From the NCBI GenBank assembly GCA_018713325.1, contig DVFJ01000009.1, positions 1 through 64,000 of the forward strand: a stretch of DNA of 64,000 bases. The letters run 5' to 3'. How positions within the stretch are numbered: position 1 is the stretch's first letter; each line of letters opens with the position of its first letter. Origin of the DNA: Candidatus Onthenecus intestinigallinarum (GTDB lineage: Bacteria; Bacillota; Clostridia; Christensenellales; Aristaeellaceae). The notes beneath the pieces were generated by a model. That model made no database searches. It was given only the letters and a program-made list of their open reading frames with translations, and was not told the origin of the DNA. The position numbers were made by a program, and so were the translations under genes. Positions 10,283 to 19,125 of this stretch are shown piece after piece.

Positions 10283-12619
10283 ATGTTGCAGGGAAGAATC
10301 AACGGTGTGAGAAAGGCGGTGTGCCGCGTCGTGGCAGGGGCGCTGATGGCCTCGTGCCTGGCGGCAGCGCCCTTTTCTGCGCTTGCGGATACGGTGCTCG
10401 CCAACGGGCACGTCTACCTGCGCAAAGGGGCGTCGACGGTCAGCGACATCCTGCTCGTACTCCAGCCCAACGCGGAGATGGAGGTCATCGGCACGCAGGG
10501 CGAGTGGTACCAGGTGCGCTATGGCGCCAAGGAGGGCTACGTGCGCTCCGACGTGGTGACGCTCAAGGGCGGCACGACGTTCACGGGCGTGATGACGGGC
10601 TACAACACCTCTGTGACTTCCTACCGGACGCTGCGCGAGGGCAGCTCCGGTGAGGACGTGCTCACGCTCGAGTCGCGCCTGGCGACGCTGGGCTTCTTTG
10701 ACGGCGTACCGGACCAGAAGTACGACGACCAGACGGCCTATGCGGTGCGCCTGTTTCAGGAGGAGAACGGGCTGAGCGCCGACGGTGTGGCGGGTGAGAA
10801 GACGCAGGAGCTGCTGCTGGGCGTGATTGGCACGTCTGCGGCGACGGCGGGCACGACGAGCGCATACCGCTCGCTGGACCTGAACGATACCGGCTCGGAC
10901 GTGCTGGCCGTGCAGCACAAGCTGCAGGAGCTGGGCTACTACGACGGCGAGCTGACGGGTACCTACGGCAACCTGACGAAGGAGGCCGTGCGCCAGTACC
11001 AGAAGCAGAACGGCCTGGGCGCCGATGGCATCGCAGGCGAAAAGACGCAGACGAAGCTGCTGGGCGCGGCGGGAAGCGCGACGAGCACGACCACCGTCAC
11101 GACCACGCTGCGCGAGGGCAGCTCCGGCAACGATGTGCTCACGCTCCAGCAGAAGCTGAAGGATTTGGGCTACTACACGGGTGAGCTCACGGGCAGTTAC
11201 GGCAGCCTGACGAAGGAGGCCGTGCGGCTGTACCAGCGCGCCAACGACCTGGGCTCTGACGGCATCGCGGGCCCGAAGACGCTGGCCAAGCTCTTTGCGC
11301 AAGGCACGACGGACACGACGGGTTCGACCGGTGGCACCACGGGCACGACCGGTTCGACGGGCGATTCGGCGGCGCAGACGAATCTGACGCTGCGCGAGGG
11401 CGACAGTGGCGCGCAGGTGACGGCCCTGCAGCAAAAGCTCAAGGACCTGGGCTATTACACGGGTTCGGTGACGGGCAACTACGGCAGCCTGACGAAGGAG
11501 GCCGTGCGGCTGTACCAGCGCGCCAACGACTTGGGATCGGACGGCATTGCAGGCCCCAAGACGCTCTCCAAGCTCAATGCTACGCCTTCGACCGGCACGG
11601 GCAGCACCACCGGCACGACGAGCTCCGGCGTGACCGATGAATCGAATAAGGTGACCAATCAGGTGTTGCGCTATGGCGACCGCGGCGACGTGGTGCGCAA
11701 CCTGCAGCAGCGGCTCAAGGATCTGGGCTATCTGGCCGGCAGCGCGGACGGCGTATTCGGCCAGGCGACGGAGACGGCGCTGCGCAGCTTCCAGACGTCC
11801 AACGGCTTGGATGCGGACGGCATCGCGGGCAGCAAGACGCAGACCGTGCTCTACAGCTCCAGCGCCAAGTCCTACTCCAGCGCGACGGATTCCTCCACGC
11901 TCAAGCAGGGCAGCCAGGGCACGTTAGTGAAGAACATGCAGCAGAAGCTGAAGGACCTAGGCTACTACGACGGCACGGTCACGGGCAACTTCGGCCCGCT
12001 GACGGAGGAGGCGGTCAAGCGCTTCCAGAGTGCGCAGGGCCTGACGGTGGATGGCATCGCGGGCGTGAACACGCTCAACAAGCTCTATGCCATGTCCACA
12101 GGCTCCGGCTCGACGAGCTCGGGTTCGAGCGGCACGACCAGCTCGGGCGGCACGGTCATCAGCGGCATGGCGACCACCATGCCGAATCCGGCCAGCGTGC
12201 AGAACGTCAACTGGTACACCTACATCCGGCCCAAGTACGACGCGGGTACGGTGATGCAGATCTACGACTTCTCCACCGGCTATACCTGGCAGTGCGTCAT
12301 GATGTCCAACGGCGCGCACTCCGACTCGCAGCCGCGCACGGCGGACGACACGGCGGTCATGTACAAGGCGTTTGGCAATAAGAACACCTGGACGCCCAAG
12401 GCCGTGTGGGTGACGTTCCCCGACGGCAAGACGTACATCGCCTCCATGCACAACGTGCCGCACCTGTCCGGCTCCATCAAGGACAACAACTTCGACGGCC
12501 ACCTGTGCATCCACTTCCCGCGCGAGATGGACGAGGCGGAGGAGACCGGACCGTATGCGGTCTCCCACCAGCAGGCGATCATCAAGGGCTGGGAGCAGAC
12601 GCAGGCCATGATCAAGTGA
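10283..12619 (+). CDS. Secreted wall protein: SH3b, six peptidoglycan-binding repeats, L,D-transpeptidase-like domain
   Basis: The 778-residue protein has a signal peptide (cleavage likely after ALA at 35), an SH3-like domain (about 36-95), and six PG_binding_1 repeats starting near residues 115, 196, 275, 368, 460 and 538. Each repeat ends in DGxAGxxT and they are joined by Ser/Thr/Gly linkers. The last 150 residues have a possible catalytic core with His740 and Cys742 in GHLCIHF, like the SHGC motif of YkuD L,D-transpeptidases but not identical. It probably acts outside the membrane in peptidoglycan cross-linking or anchoring. The ATG at 10283 is chosen from spacing to GTGGGG; GTG at 10274 or 10280 is possible. 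Confidence 0.85.
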   Translation: MLQGRINGVRKAVCRVVAGALMASCLAAAPFSALADTVLANGHVYLRKGASTVSDILLVLQPNAEMEVIGTQGEWYQVRYGAKEGYVRSDVVTLKGGTTFTGVMTGYNTSVTSYRTLREGSSGEDVLTLESRLATLGFFDGVPDQKYDDQTAYAVRLFQEENGLSADGVAGEKTQELLLGVIGTSAATAGTTSAYRSLDLNDTGSDVLAVQHKLQELGYYDGELTGTYGNLTKEAVRQYQKQNGLGADGIAGEKTQTKLLGAAGSATSTTTVTTTLREGSSGNDVLTLQQKLKDLGYYTGELTGSYGSLTKEAVRLYQRANDLGSDGIAGPKTLAKLFAQGTTDTTGSTGGTTGTTGSTGDSAAQTNLTLREGDSGAQVTALQQKLKDLGYYTGSVTGNYGSLTKEAVRLYQRANDLGSDGIAGPKTLSKLNATPSTGTGSTTGTTSSGVTDESNKVTNQVLRYGDRGDVVRNLQQRLKDLGYLAGSADGVFGQATETALRSFQTSNGLDADGIAGSKTQTVLYSSSAKSYSSATDSSTLKQGSQGTLVKNMQQKLKDLGYYDGTVTGNFGPLTEEAVKRFQSAQGLTVDGIAGVNTLNKLYAMSTGSGSTSSGSSGTTSSGGTVISGMATTMPNPASVQNVNWYTYIRPKYDAGTVMQIYDFSTGYTWQCVMMSNGAHSDSQPRTADDTAVMYKAFGNKNTWTPKAVWVTFPDGKTYIASMHNVPHLSGSIKDNNFDGHLCIHFPREMDEAEETGPYAVSHQQAIIKGWEQTQAMIK
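11104..11578 (+). repeat. Near-identical third and fourth PG-binding repeats
   Basis: A stretch of 51 identical bases occurs at 11198-11248 and 11480-11530, one repeat unit (282 bases, 94 codons) apart, inside the repeats that start at residues 275 and 368. This suggests recent duplication or gene conversion within the gene. Confidence 0.85.
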
Positions 12620-12631
12620 CGCAAAAGACAT

Positions 12632-12685
12632 GCGGGCGGCGAACCGTCCGGGTACAGCCCGGCGGCGCGCCGCCCGCGCTTTTTT
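12632..12685 (+). terminator. Terminator after the wall protein gene
   Basis: GCGGGCGGCG (12632-12641) pairs perfectly with CGCCGCCCGC (12668-12677), followed by a T-run at 12680-12685. It ends immediately before the Shine-Dalgarno of tcdA, so tcdA may depend on readthrough or a promoter that I cannot see. Confidence 0.85.
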
Positions 12686-12696
12686 GGAGGCAGACA

Positions 12697-13410
12697 ATGA
12701 GCAACGCTTTTTCCCGCACACAGATGCTCTTGGGCGAGCAGGGCATGGAGCGGCTCGCGCGCGCGCATGTGGCGGTGTTCGGCGTGGGCGGCGTGGGCTC
12801 CTACGCGGTGGAGGCGCTGGCGCGCTGTGGCGTGGGCGAGCTGACCGTGGTGGATGACGACGTCGTGTCGCTTACGAACGTCAACCGCCAGCTCGTCGCG
12901 ACGCTGCGCACCGTCGGACGGCCCAAGGTTGAGGTGGCGCGCGAGCGCATCCTGGACGTCAACCCCGACTGCCGCGTGCACGCGCTGCGCCTGTTCTACG
13001 GCCCCGACACGGCAAACGCGCTGGACATGGCCGCATTTGACTACGTCATCGACTGCATCGACACGGTCTCGGCCAAGCTGCTGCTCGTGGAGCGTGCGCG
13101 CGCGGCGGGCGTGCCGGTGCTGTGCTCGATGGGCACGGGCAACAAGCTCGACCCCACGCGCTTTCAGATCGCCTACATCGAGAACACGAGCGTGTGCCCG
13201 CTCGCGCGCGTGATGCGCACGGAGTTCAAGCGGCGCGGCATCCGCCGCGTGCCGGTGCTCTTTTCCACCGAGCCGCCGCGCGCGCCCTTCCCCTCGGACG
13301 AGCCGCCCGCGCCCGGACGGCGGCAGACGCCCGGCAGCGTGTCGTTCGTCCCCTCCTGCGCGGGGCTGATGCTCGCGGGCCGGGCCGTGCGCGACCTGAC
13401 GGGCGTATAA
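12697..13410 (+). CDS. tcdA: tRNA threonylcarbamoyladenosine dehydratase
   Basis: TcdA (CsdL/YgdL) uses ATP to cyclise t6A37 of ANN-decoding tRNAs to ct6A. The 237-residue protein has the ThiF/E1-like nucleotide site GVGGVG (29-34), the VDDDVVSLTNVNRQ segment, the Asp-containing YVIDCIDT, and a C-terminal CAGL region near the membrane-anchored end of the family. GGAGG sits 6 bases before the ATG at 12697. It is flanked by a terminator on each side, so it looks monocistronic. Confidence 0.93.
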   Translation: MSNAFSRTQMLLGEQGMERLARAHVAVFGVGGVGSYAVEALARCGVGELTVVDDDVVSLTNVNRQLVATLRTVGRPKVEVARERILDVNPDCRVHALRLFYGPDTANALDMAAFDYVIDCIDTVSAKLLLVERARAAGVPVLCSMGTGNKLDPTRFQIAYIENTSVCPLARVMRTEFKRRGIRRVPVLFSTEPPRAPFPSDEPPAPGRRQTPGSVSFVPSCAGLMLAGRAVRDLTGV

Positions 13411-13444
13411 AAAAAGACGCCGGCTTTGCATGCAAAACCGGCGT
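13411..13444. terminator. Shared terminator between convergent tcdA and GDPD genes
   Basis: ACGCCGG (13417-13423) pairs with CCGGCGT (13438-13444) around a loop containing TGCATGCA. The run of A at 13409-13415 gives a strong T-tract on the minus strand; the plus-strand tail (TCGTTT) is weaker. Confidence 0.8.
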
Positions 13445-13455
13445 TCGTTTGCGCC

Positions 13456-14184
13456 TCAGCCCTCCCCGAGTATGCGCAGCGCGACGTCCGGGTAGTTGGT
13501 GATGACCGCGTCCACGCCCATCGCAAGGCAGGCGCGGATGTCCTCCTCGCGGTTGACCGTCCACGGGTGCACGCGCACGCCCAGCGCATGCGCCTCGCGG
13601 CAGGTGTCGTCAAAGGAGAGGGAGACGAAGTCCGGGTGCAGCGCGTCCATGCCCAGGGAGCGCGCATAGTCCCAGGGCCTGCAGGGCACGTCGCCGTAGA
13701 GCAGGCCGCAGGGCAGGGAGGGATCGATCTCCTTGACGCGCGCGACGCTGTAGTGGTTGAACGACGAGTACAACACGCGCTGCGTCATGCCCATCTTCGC
13801 GGCCAGGTCGATGCAGGCCGCCTCCAGCCCCGGATAGGGCACGCGGCTGGTCTTGAGCTCGACGTTGACCGTCAGCCCCAGCGGCAGGAGCAGCTCGTAC
13901 ACCTCGCGCAGCGTCGGGATGCGCGCGTTGGCGTACTCCGGATGCGTCTTGTTGAACGCAAAGCGCTTGAGCTGTGACAGCGTCATGTCGCGCACCAGGC
14001 CGCTGCCGTCGCTCACGCGGTCGATCGCCTCGTCGTGTATGACGACGATCTCGCCGTCGCGGGAGAAGTGCACGTCCAGCTCCACGCCGTGCGCGCCCTG
14101 CCGGGCCGCCAGCTCGAACGCCTCGAGCGTGTTTTCCGGCGCATAGCCGCTCGCGCCGCGGTGGCCCCATACCTTTGCTGCCAT
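13456..14184 (-). CDS. Glycerophosphodiester phosphodiesterase (GDPD family)
   Basis: The enzyme would hydrolyse glycerophosphodiesters from phospholipid turnover to glycerol 3-phosphate and an alcohol. It is 242 residues with no signal peptide, so it is cytoplasmic (UgpQ-like). Motifs in order: HRG at 8-10, PENT near 16-19, ELDVH near 38, a catalytic HDE near 50, and VELK near 105. A C-terminal VHPWTVN closes the TIM barrel. The ATG at 14184 follows AGGAGG. It is transcribed alone from the promoter at 14231, back to back with the glycan cassette. Confidence 0.92.
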   Translation of the reverse strand: MAAKVWGHRGASGYAPENTLEAFELAARQGAHGVELDVHFSRDGEIVVIHDEAIDRVSDGSGLVRDMTLSQLKRFAFNKTHPEYANARIPTLREVYELLLPLGLTVNVELKTSRVPYPGLEAACIDLAAKMGMTQRVLYSSFNHYSVARVKEIDPSLPCGLLYGDVPCRPWDYARSLGMDALHPDFVSLSFDDTCREAHALGVRVHPWTVNREEDIRACLAMGVDAVITNYPDVALRILGEG

Positions 14185-14230
14185 GGGATCAGACCTCCTT
14201 GCGAGCCCGTGGGCTCGATGCTTTGCCTTC

Positions 14231-14239
14231 ATTATACCA
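14231..14239 (-). promoter_or_regulatory. Extended -10 promoter of the GDPD gene
   Basis: Minus strand TGGTATAATGAAG with TATAAT at 14231-14236 and TGG just before it. There is no good -35; the extended -10 probably compensates. Confidence 0.7.
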
Positions 14240-14274
14240 CCGCGCAGGGGAAAAGGGAAGCGGACAAACCGCGG

Positions 14275-14303
14275 TTGAGGCGCCGGGCGCGATGTGCTAT
14301 AAT
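14275..14303 (+). promoter_or_regulatory. Distal promoter of the glycan cassette
   Basis: TTGAGG (14275-14280), 17-base spacer, TATAAT (14298-14303) with an extended TGC and a GAAG tail. Confidence 0.7.
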
Positions 14304-14366
14304 GAAGTCCGACGGCGGCGCAGGCGCGCGGCCGGGGCGGAAGGCATAGCCTTTCGCCGCTAAACA

Positions 14367-14375
14367 TGGTATAAT
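14367..14375 (+). promoter_or_regulatory. Proximal promoter of the glycan cassette
   Basis: TGG (14367-14369) plus TATAAT (14370-14375), 72 bases downstream of the distal -10. No -35 is visible. The short palindrome AAGGCATAGCCTT lies just upstream at 14341-14353. Confidence 0.6.
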
Positions 14376-14424
14376 GAAACATCACGGATTGCGCCCCCTG
14401 CGGGGCAAAGTGGGATGTGAACAC

Positions 14425-15438
14425 ATGCAGGCGCCCTTTATCTCGCTCGTGCTGCCCGTGCGCAACGAGGAAAAGTACATACGCGCGTGCGCCGAATCGC
14501 TCTTCTTGCAGGACTATCCCGAGGAGCGCATGGAGGTGCTCTTTGTCGACGGCTGCTCCACGGACGGCACGGTCGGCATCCTGCGGGAGATCCAGCGCGT
14601 CCACCCGCTGCTGCGCGTATTGAATAACCCCAACCGCACCGTGCCCTACGCCATGAACATCGGCATCCGCGAGAGCCGCGGCGAGTTCATCGTGCGCATG
14701 GACGCGCACGCCGAGTACGCGCCGGACTACGTCTCGCGCTGCATCCGCGCGCTGCAGACGGTCGAGTGCGACAACGCGGGCGGCGTGTGCGTGACCAAGG
14801 GCCGCAGCTATATGGGCCGGGCCATCGCCGGCGCGCTGTCCACGCCCTTTGGCGTGGGCAACTCGATGTTCCGCCTGGACGTGCGCAGCGGCTATGTCGA
14901 CACGGTGCCCTTCGGCGCGTTCCGGCGCGAGCTGTTCGACCGCATCGGCCTGTACGACGAGCGCCTGACGCGCAACCAGGACAACGAGCTCAATTACCGC
15001 ATCCGCAAAAACGGCGGCAAGATCTACCTCGACCGCGAGATCCGCTGCACGTATTACTGCCGCGACACGCTGCGCGGCATCATGAAGATGGGCTTTCAAA
15101 ACGGCATGTGGAACGTCATCACGATGTTCCTGTGCCCGGGCTCCATGGGACTGCGCCACTTCGTGCCGCTGCTGTTCGTGCTCTCCACGATCGGCCTGGC
15201 GCTCCTCTCGCTGGCATTTGGGCCGCAGGTTTTCGGCGTGCTGCTGCTGCTGGAGTGGTTCGCCTACCTGTCGCTGGACGCATTTTATAGCTATACCGTC
15301 GCCCAGAGCCTGGGCCTGCGCTACCTGCCCGTGCTGCCGGTCATCTTCCCGGCGTTTCACATCGCCTACGGCCTGGGCTCGCTGCGCGGGTTCTTCGCGC
15401 TGCGCCGCTTCGCGGGCGGAAAGCGGGGGAAGGCATGA
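14425..15438 (+). CDS. Glycosyltransferase family 2, membrane-anchored
   Basis: This 337-residue GT2 enzyme would transfer a sugar from a nucleotide donor to a lipid-linked oligosaccharide at the inner face of the membrane. The GT-A start SLVLPVRNEEKYI is followed by DGCSTDGT, the DxD-like MDAHAEY near residue 95, and a late acidic motif NQDNELNY. About 70 hydrophobic residues near the C-terminus probably form two membrane helices, as in ExoA-type enzymes. The ATG at 14425 is used because an upstream ATG at 14374 would lie inside the proximal -10 element. It is the first gene of a six-gene cassette. Confidence 0.88.
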   Translation: MQAPFISLVLPVRNEEKYIRACAESLFLQDYPEERMEVLFVDGCSTDGTVGILREIQRVHPLLRVLNNPNRTVPYAMNIGIRESRGEFIVRMDAHAEYAPDYVSRCIRALQTVECDNAGGVCVTKGRSYMGRAIAGALSTPFGVGNSMFRLDVRSGYVDTVPFGAFRRELFDRIGLYDERLTRNQDNELNYRIRKNGGKIYLDREIRCTYYCRDTLRGIMKMGFQNGMWNVITMFLCPGSMGLRHFVPLLFVLSTIGLALLSLAFGPQVFGVLLLLEWFAYLSLDAFYSYTVAQSLGLRYLPVLPVIFPAFHIAYGLGSLRGFFALRRFAGGKRGKA

Positions 15439-16562
15439 CGACGCTGCACATCTGCTGCAATTACGCAGGCCCCAAGGTGTTTCACAGCCTCTTTGCGCAC
15501 CTGGCCGCGCAGGGCGTGCGCCAGACCGTCTACGTGCCCGAAAAGCACGCGGCGAACATGGGCCGCAACCTGCCCGGGGGCGGCGCGTTTGACGTGCGCT
15601 ACAGCCTGATCGTGCGCCCGTGGGACCGGCTGCTCTACTTCACCAAGGCGCGCCGCGCGCTGCCCGACCTCATGCGCCGGGTGGACCTGTCGGACGTGGG
15701 CCTGGTGCACGCGCATACGCTCTTCACGGACGGCGGCATCGCCTACCGGCTGCACCGGCAAACGGGCCTGCCGTTCGTGGTGACGGTGCGCTCTTCGGAC
15801 ATCGAGTTCTTCTATAAATACGAGCCGCACCTGCGCCCCCATGCCACGCGCATCCTGCGGGCGGCGCGGCGGGTGATCTTCCTGTCGCCCGCGTACCGCG
15901 ACCGGGTGCTGGCGCGCTACGTGCCCGCGTCCCTGCGCGAGGAGCTCGGGCGCAAGTCGGACGTCGTGCCCAACGGCATCGACGAGGCGTGGCTGACCGG
16001 GCATGCGCATGCGCTGCGGCCGGACCGGCTGAAGATCGCGTTTGCGGGGCGGCTGCTGGCGGACAAGCAGCCGGATAAGGCGATCGAGGCGGCGCAGGAG
16101 CTCGCGCGCCGGCTGCCGGAGCGCGAGGTGACGATCGAGCTGGCCGGGGACGGACCGCTGCGCCCGCGCCTTCAGGCGCTGCCGGCCGTGCAGGCGGGCC
16201 GCGCGCGGCTGCTGGGCAACCTGCAGGGGCGTGAGGCGCTGGAGGCGTTTTACGACGGATGCGACCTGCTGCTCGTGCCCTCGCGGGTGGAGACGTTCGG
16301 CCTGGTCTATCTGGAGGCGATGAGCCGCGGCCTGCCCGTGCTCTACACGCGCGGACAGGGCTTTGACGGGCAGTTCGCGCCCGGTGCGGCCGGCTTTGCG
16401 GTCGATGCGGACAGTGTGGCGGACATGGCGGACAAGGCGCTGCAGTGTCTGGAGGGATACGAGGCGCGCAGCGCGCGCTGCCTGGAACTGGCCAAAACGC
16501 TGGCCTGGCCGCGCGTGGCTGGCCGGCTGCGCGAAATCTACGAGGAGGCGTGCGCAAGATGA
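15435..16562 (+). CDS. Glycosyltransferase family 4 (GT-B)
   Basis: A 375-residue GT-B enzyme that retains anomeric configuration. The donor-binding EX7E motif is seen in VPSRVETFGLVYLEAMSRG near residues 277-295, after KIAFAGRLLADKQP at the start of the C-terminal Rossmann half. The N-terminal half begins LHICCNYAGPKVF. The ATG overlaps the stop of the upstream GT2 gene by 4 bases, showing translational coupling. The donor and acceptor sugars cannot be read from the sequence. It probably adds one residue of the repeat unit. Confidence 0.88.
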   Translation: MTTLHICCNYAGPKVFHSLFAHLAAQGVRQTVYVPEKHAANMGRNLPGGGAFDVRYSLIVRPWDRLLYFTKARRALPDLMRRVDLSDVGLVHAHTLFTDGGIAYRLHRQTGLPFVVTVRSSDIEFFYKYEPHLRPHATRILRAARRVIFLSPAYRDRVLARYVPASLREELGRKSDVVPNGIDEAWLTGHAHALRPDRLKIAFAGRLLADKQPDKAIEAAQELARRLPEREVTIELAGDGPLRPRLQALPAVQAGRARLLGNLQGREALEAFYDGCDLLLVPSRVETFGLVYLEAMSRGLPVLYTRGQGFDGQFAPGAAGFAVDADSVADMADKALQCLEGYEARSARCLELAKTLAWPRVAGRLREIYEEACAR

Positions 16563-17755
16563 GCGAGAGGCCGCTGCGCGTGCTGGTGCTGATCCACCGG
16601 CAATGGGACGACAGCCCCTACTGCGCGTTCGTGCACGATCAGGTGCGCGCGCTGCGCGCGCGCGGGCACGACGTGGTCGTGATCGCGCCTGTGGGCACGC
16701 TGCCCCTGCAGGGAAAGCTGCGCCCGAACGCCGCGCGCATCGCGCGCGCGACGCCCAAGCGCGCGGTGATTGACGGCGTGCCGGTGTACTATCCGCGCTT
16801 TCTGGCGCTGGGCGACGTGGGCGAGCGGATGTTTGGCGGCGGGCTGGAGGCGCGCGCCGCGATGGGCATCGCCCACCGGCTGCACCGGTTCAAGCCCTTT
16901 GACCTGCTGCACGCGCACATGCTCGACCGGGACGGGCACGCGGGCCTGTTCATCGCGCGCCGGCTGCGCATTCCGATGGCGCTGACCGTGCACGGTACGG
17001 ATGTGATGCGCTACTTTGGCGAGGGAAAGATGCCCACGCCGCGCAACCTGGAGACGGCGCGCGCGGTCGACGGGCTGATGGCCGTATCGGAGCGGCTGCT
17101 GGCGCTCGTGCGCCCCTATCGCGGGGATGGGCTGAGCGCGGTGATCCCCAACGGCGTGGACACGTCGCAGGTCGATCCCACGCCCGTCAACCCGCCACGG
17201 CAGATCCTGTTTGTGGGCGCGCTGCGCGCGCAGAAGTGCGCGGACGCCGTGCTGGAGGCATTTGTCGCCTTGGCGGGCGACTATCCGGACGCGCGGCTGA
17301 CGATCGCCGGCGAGGGAGAAGAGCGCGGCGCGCTGGAGCGCCGCGTGCGAGAGGCGGGCATGTCGGAGCGGGTGCGCCTGACGGGCCGCCTGCCGCGCGA
17401 GCAGGTGCTGCGGCTGATGGCGCAAAGCGACGTGTTTGCGATGCCCAGCCGCAAGGAGGGCTTTGGCATCGTCTATCTGGAGGCGATGGCCTCCGGCTGC
17501 GTGACGATCGGCAGCCGCGGCGAGGGCATCGACGGCGTGATCCGCGACGGGGAGAATGGCCTGCTCGTGCCCGCGGGCGACGCGAGGGCGGTGGAGACGG
17601 CGCTGCGGCGGGCGTTCGACGCGCCGGACCGCATGCGGGCGCTGCGCGAGCGGGCCCGGGCCGACGCGCTTTCGTTCACCTGGGAGCGCAACGCGCAGGA
17701 GACGGAGACGTTTTACAGGCGGGTGCTGTCCCGCAGCGCCGGTCATGCGCGCTGA
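16559..17755 (+). CDS. Glycosyltransferase family 4 (GT-B), second copy type
   Basis: This 398-residue enzyme has the GT4 fold: an N-terminal half with LHAHMLDRDGHAG and VHGTDVMRYF, then ILFVGALRAQK and the EX7E motif in PSRKEGFGIVYLEAMASG. The ATG at 16559 overlaps the previous stop by 4 bases, and GAGGAGG is upstream; the longer reading frame before it overlaps the preceding gene and is not used. It is distinct enough from the preceding GT4 to have another donor or acceptor. It is followed after 32 bases by the polymerase/ligase gene. Confidence 0.88.
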   Translation: MSERPLRVLVLIHRQWDDSPYCAFVHDQVRALRARGHDVVVIAPVGTLPLQGKLRPNAARIARATPKRAVIDGVPVYYPRFLALGDVGERMFGGGLEARAAMGIAHRLHRFKPFDLLHAHMLDRDGHAGLFIARRLRIPMALTVHGTDVMRYFGEGKMPTPRNLETARAVDGLMAVSERLLALVRPYRGDGLSAVIPNGVDTSQVDPTPVNPPRQILFVGALRAQKCADAVLEAFVALAGDYPDARLTIAGEGEERGALERRVREAGMSERVRLTGRLPREQVLRLMAQSDVFAMPSRKEGFGIVYLEAMASGCVTIGSRGEGIDGVIRDGENGLLVPAGDARAVETALRRAFDAPDRMRALRERARADALSFTWERNAQETETFYRRVLSRSAGHAR

Positions 17756-17787
17756 CCGTTCCCGGTATCCAAGAGAGAGGTGGTCAC

Positions 17788-19125
17788 ATGAAGAAGGGCG
17801 GATTGGACTTTTCGTGCCTGACCCGGCTGTATGACAGGGCCGTGGGCGTGTTTGCGGAACTGTTTGACACACGCCTGCTCACGCCGATGACGACGGCGCT
17901 GATGCTCTATACGGTGCTGTTCACCCAGCGCAAGTTCCCGCTGCGGTGGATGTTCTTCGTGCTGTTCGGCATGGTGCTGGTGCTGATCGTCTCCTTCACG
18001 GCGCGTACGCCGGGGCTGCAGCGCGTCAGGTGGCATCGCGGCATGACGGCGCTGTTCTTCCTGCAGCACGGCTGGATGGCGCTCTCCGGGCTGTTCTTTG
18101 AGGACTGGCTGCCCGAGGCGGTCGCGCTGCTGGTCGCCTATCCGTTCGTGTTCTCGGTGTTCTCCGCGCGCGAGGACCGCAGCACGTTCCGCGCGATCCT
18201 GCGCGCGTGCGTGTTCGCGGTGTTGCCGTTCCTCGTATGGTCGTATGCGACCGTGCCGCTGACGTTTGGCTATCCGGGCTACTACGGCGTGTTCTACAAC
18301 GCCAACGGCCTGGCCATGTGCTGCATCGTCATGAGCGTGAGCGCGCTGCTGCTGGCGCAGACGGCCGTGCAGGAGCGCGCCCGCGCCCGCGCGGTCTTCT
18401 ACGGCGCGATGGCCGTGCTCAGCGGCGCGACGCTGGCGCTGACGCTCTCCCGCTCGGCGCTGCTGTCCTACATCGGCGCGCTGGTGATCGTCGTGCCCGC
18501 GATGCTGCTGCGCACCGCGCGCAGGCCGCGGCGCGTGCTGGCGCTGACGGCGGTGTGCGTGCTGGCGCTGTCGGCCATGGGCGTCTACGTGACGCAGCTC
18601 AAGTTCCGGCAGGTGGCGCAGGACGACTGGGAGACCGCGCTGTACAACTACGAGCACTACGACGCGCCCATCATTGTCGATCCGCCCGAGGAGCGGAAGA
18701 TGACGCTCGACGACCTGACGAGCGACCGCTACGGCATCTGGAAGATGGCGCTTCAGAACCTGACGCTCACGGGCCATGAGTCCTCCGTCGTGGAGGAGTG
18801 GGCCGCCTGGGACGGCGGCGCACGCCGCTTCAACGCGCACAACTCGTTCATTGCGATCGCCTACCAGAATGGATGGCCCGCGGGCCTGTTCATGCTCTGT
18901 TACGTCGCGCTGTCGACGTACCGCGCGGCGCGCTACTACTGGCTGCACCGGCACAAGAGCCCGCTGTACATGGCGCCGCTGGCGTTCTCGGTCGTGTTCA
19001 TCATGGAGAGCCTATTTGAGGCGGTCTACGCGCCCTTCTCCGTCGTCGGCTGCGCGTACCTGCTGGTGCAGGGCGTGCTGCTGCGTGCGGACCTGAGCGA
19101 CGACGGCGCGGAGGTGGCAGAGTGA
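17788..19125 (+). CDS. O-antigen ligase/polymerase-like membrane protein
   Basis: The 445-residue protein has about ten to eleven membrane segments and one large outside loop near residues 270-355. It shows Wzy/WaaL-family hallmarks: YNANGLAM, TLSRSALLSY and, after the loop, AHNSFIAIAYQNGWPAG. Such proteins join lipid-linked glycan units outside the membrane. The ATG at 17788 has GAGAGG upstream; the reading frame continues further upstream inside the previous gene but without a start signal. It overlaps the next gene by 4 bases (GTGA). Confidence 0.85.
   Translation: MKKGGLDFSCLTRLYDRAVGVFAELFDTRLLTPMTTALMLYTVLFTQRKFPLRWMFFVLFGMVLVLIVSFTARTPGLQRVRWHRGMTALFFLQHGWMALSGLFFEDWLPEAVALLVAYPFVFSVFSAREDRSTFRAILRACVFAVLPFLVWSYATVPLTFGYPGYYGVFYNANGLAMCCIVMSVSALLLAQTAVQERARARAVFYGAMAVLSGATLALTLSRSALLSYIGALVIVVPAMLLRTARRPRRVLALTAVCVLALSAMGVYVTQLKFRQVAQDDWETALYNYEHYDAPIIVDPPEERKMTLDDLTSDRYGIWKMALQNLTLTGHESSVVEEWAAWDGGARRFNAHNSFIAIAYQNGWPAGLFMLCYVALSTYRAARYYWLHRHKSPLYMAPLAFSVVFIMESLFEAVYAPFSVVGCAYLLVQGVLLRADLSDDGAEVAE

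Noticed and set aside
13456..15360. A long N-terminal extension of the GDPD gene to 15360
   Set aside because: It runs through the divergent promoters and the glycosyltransferase gene; the family start with AGGAGG is at 14184.
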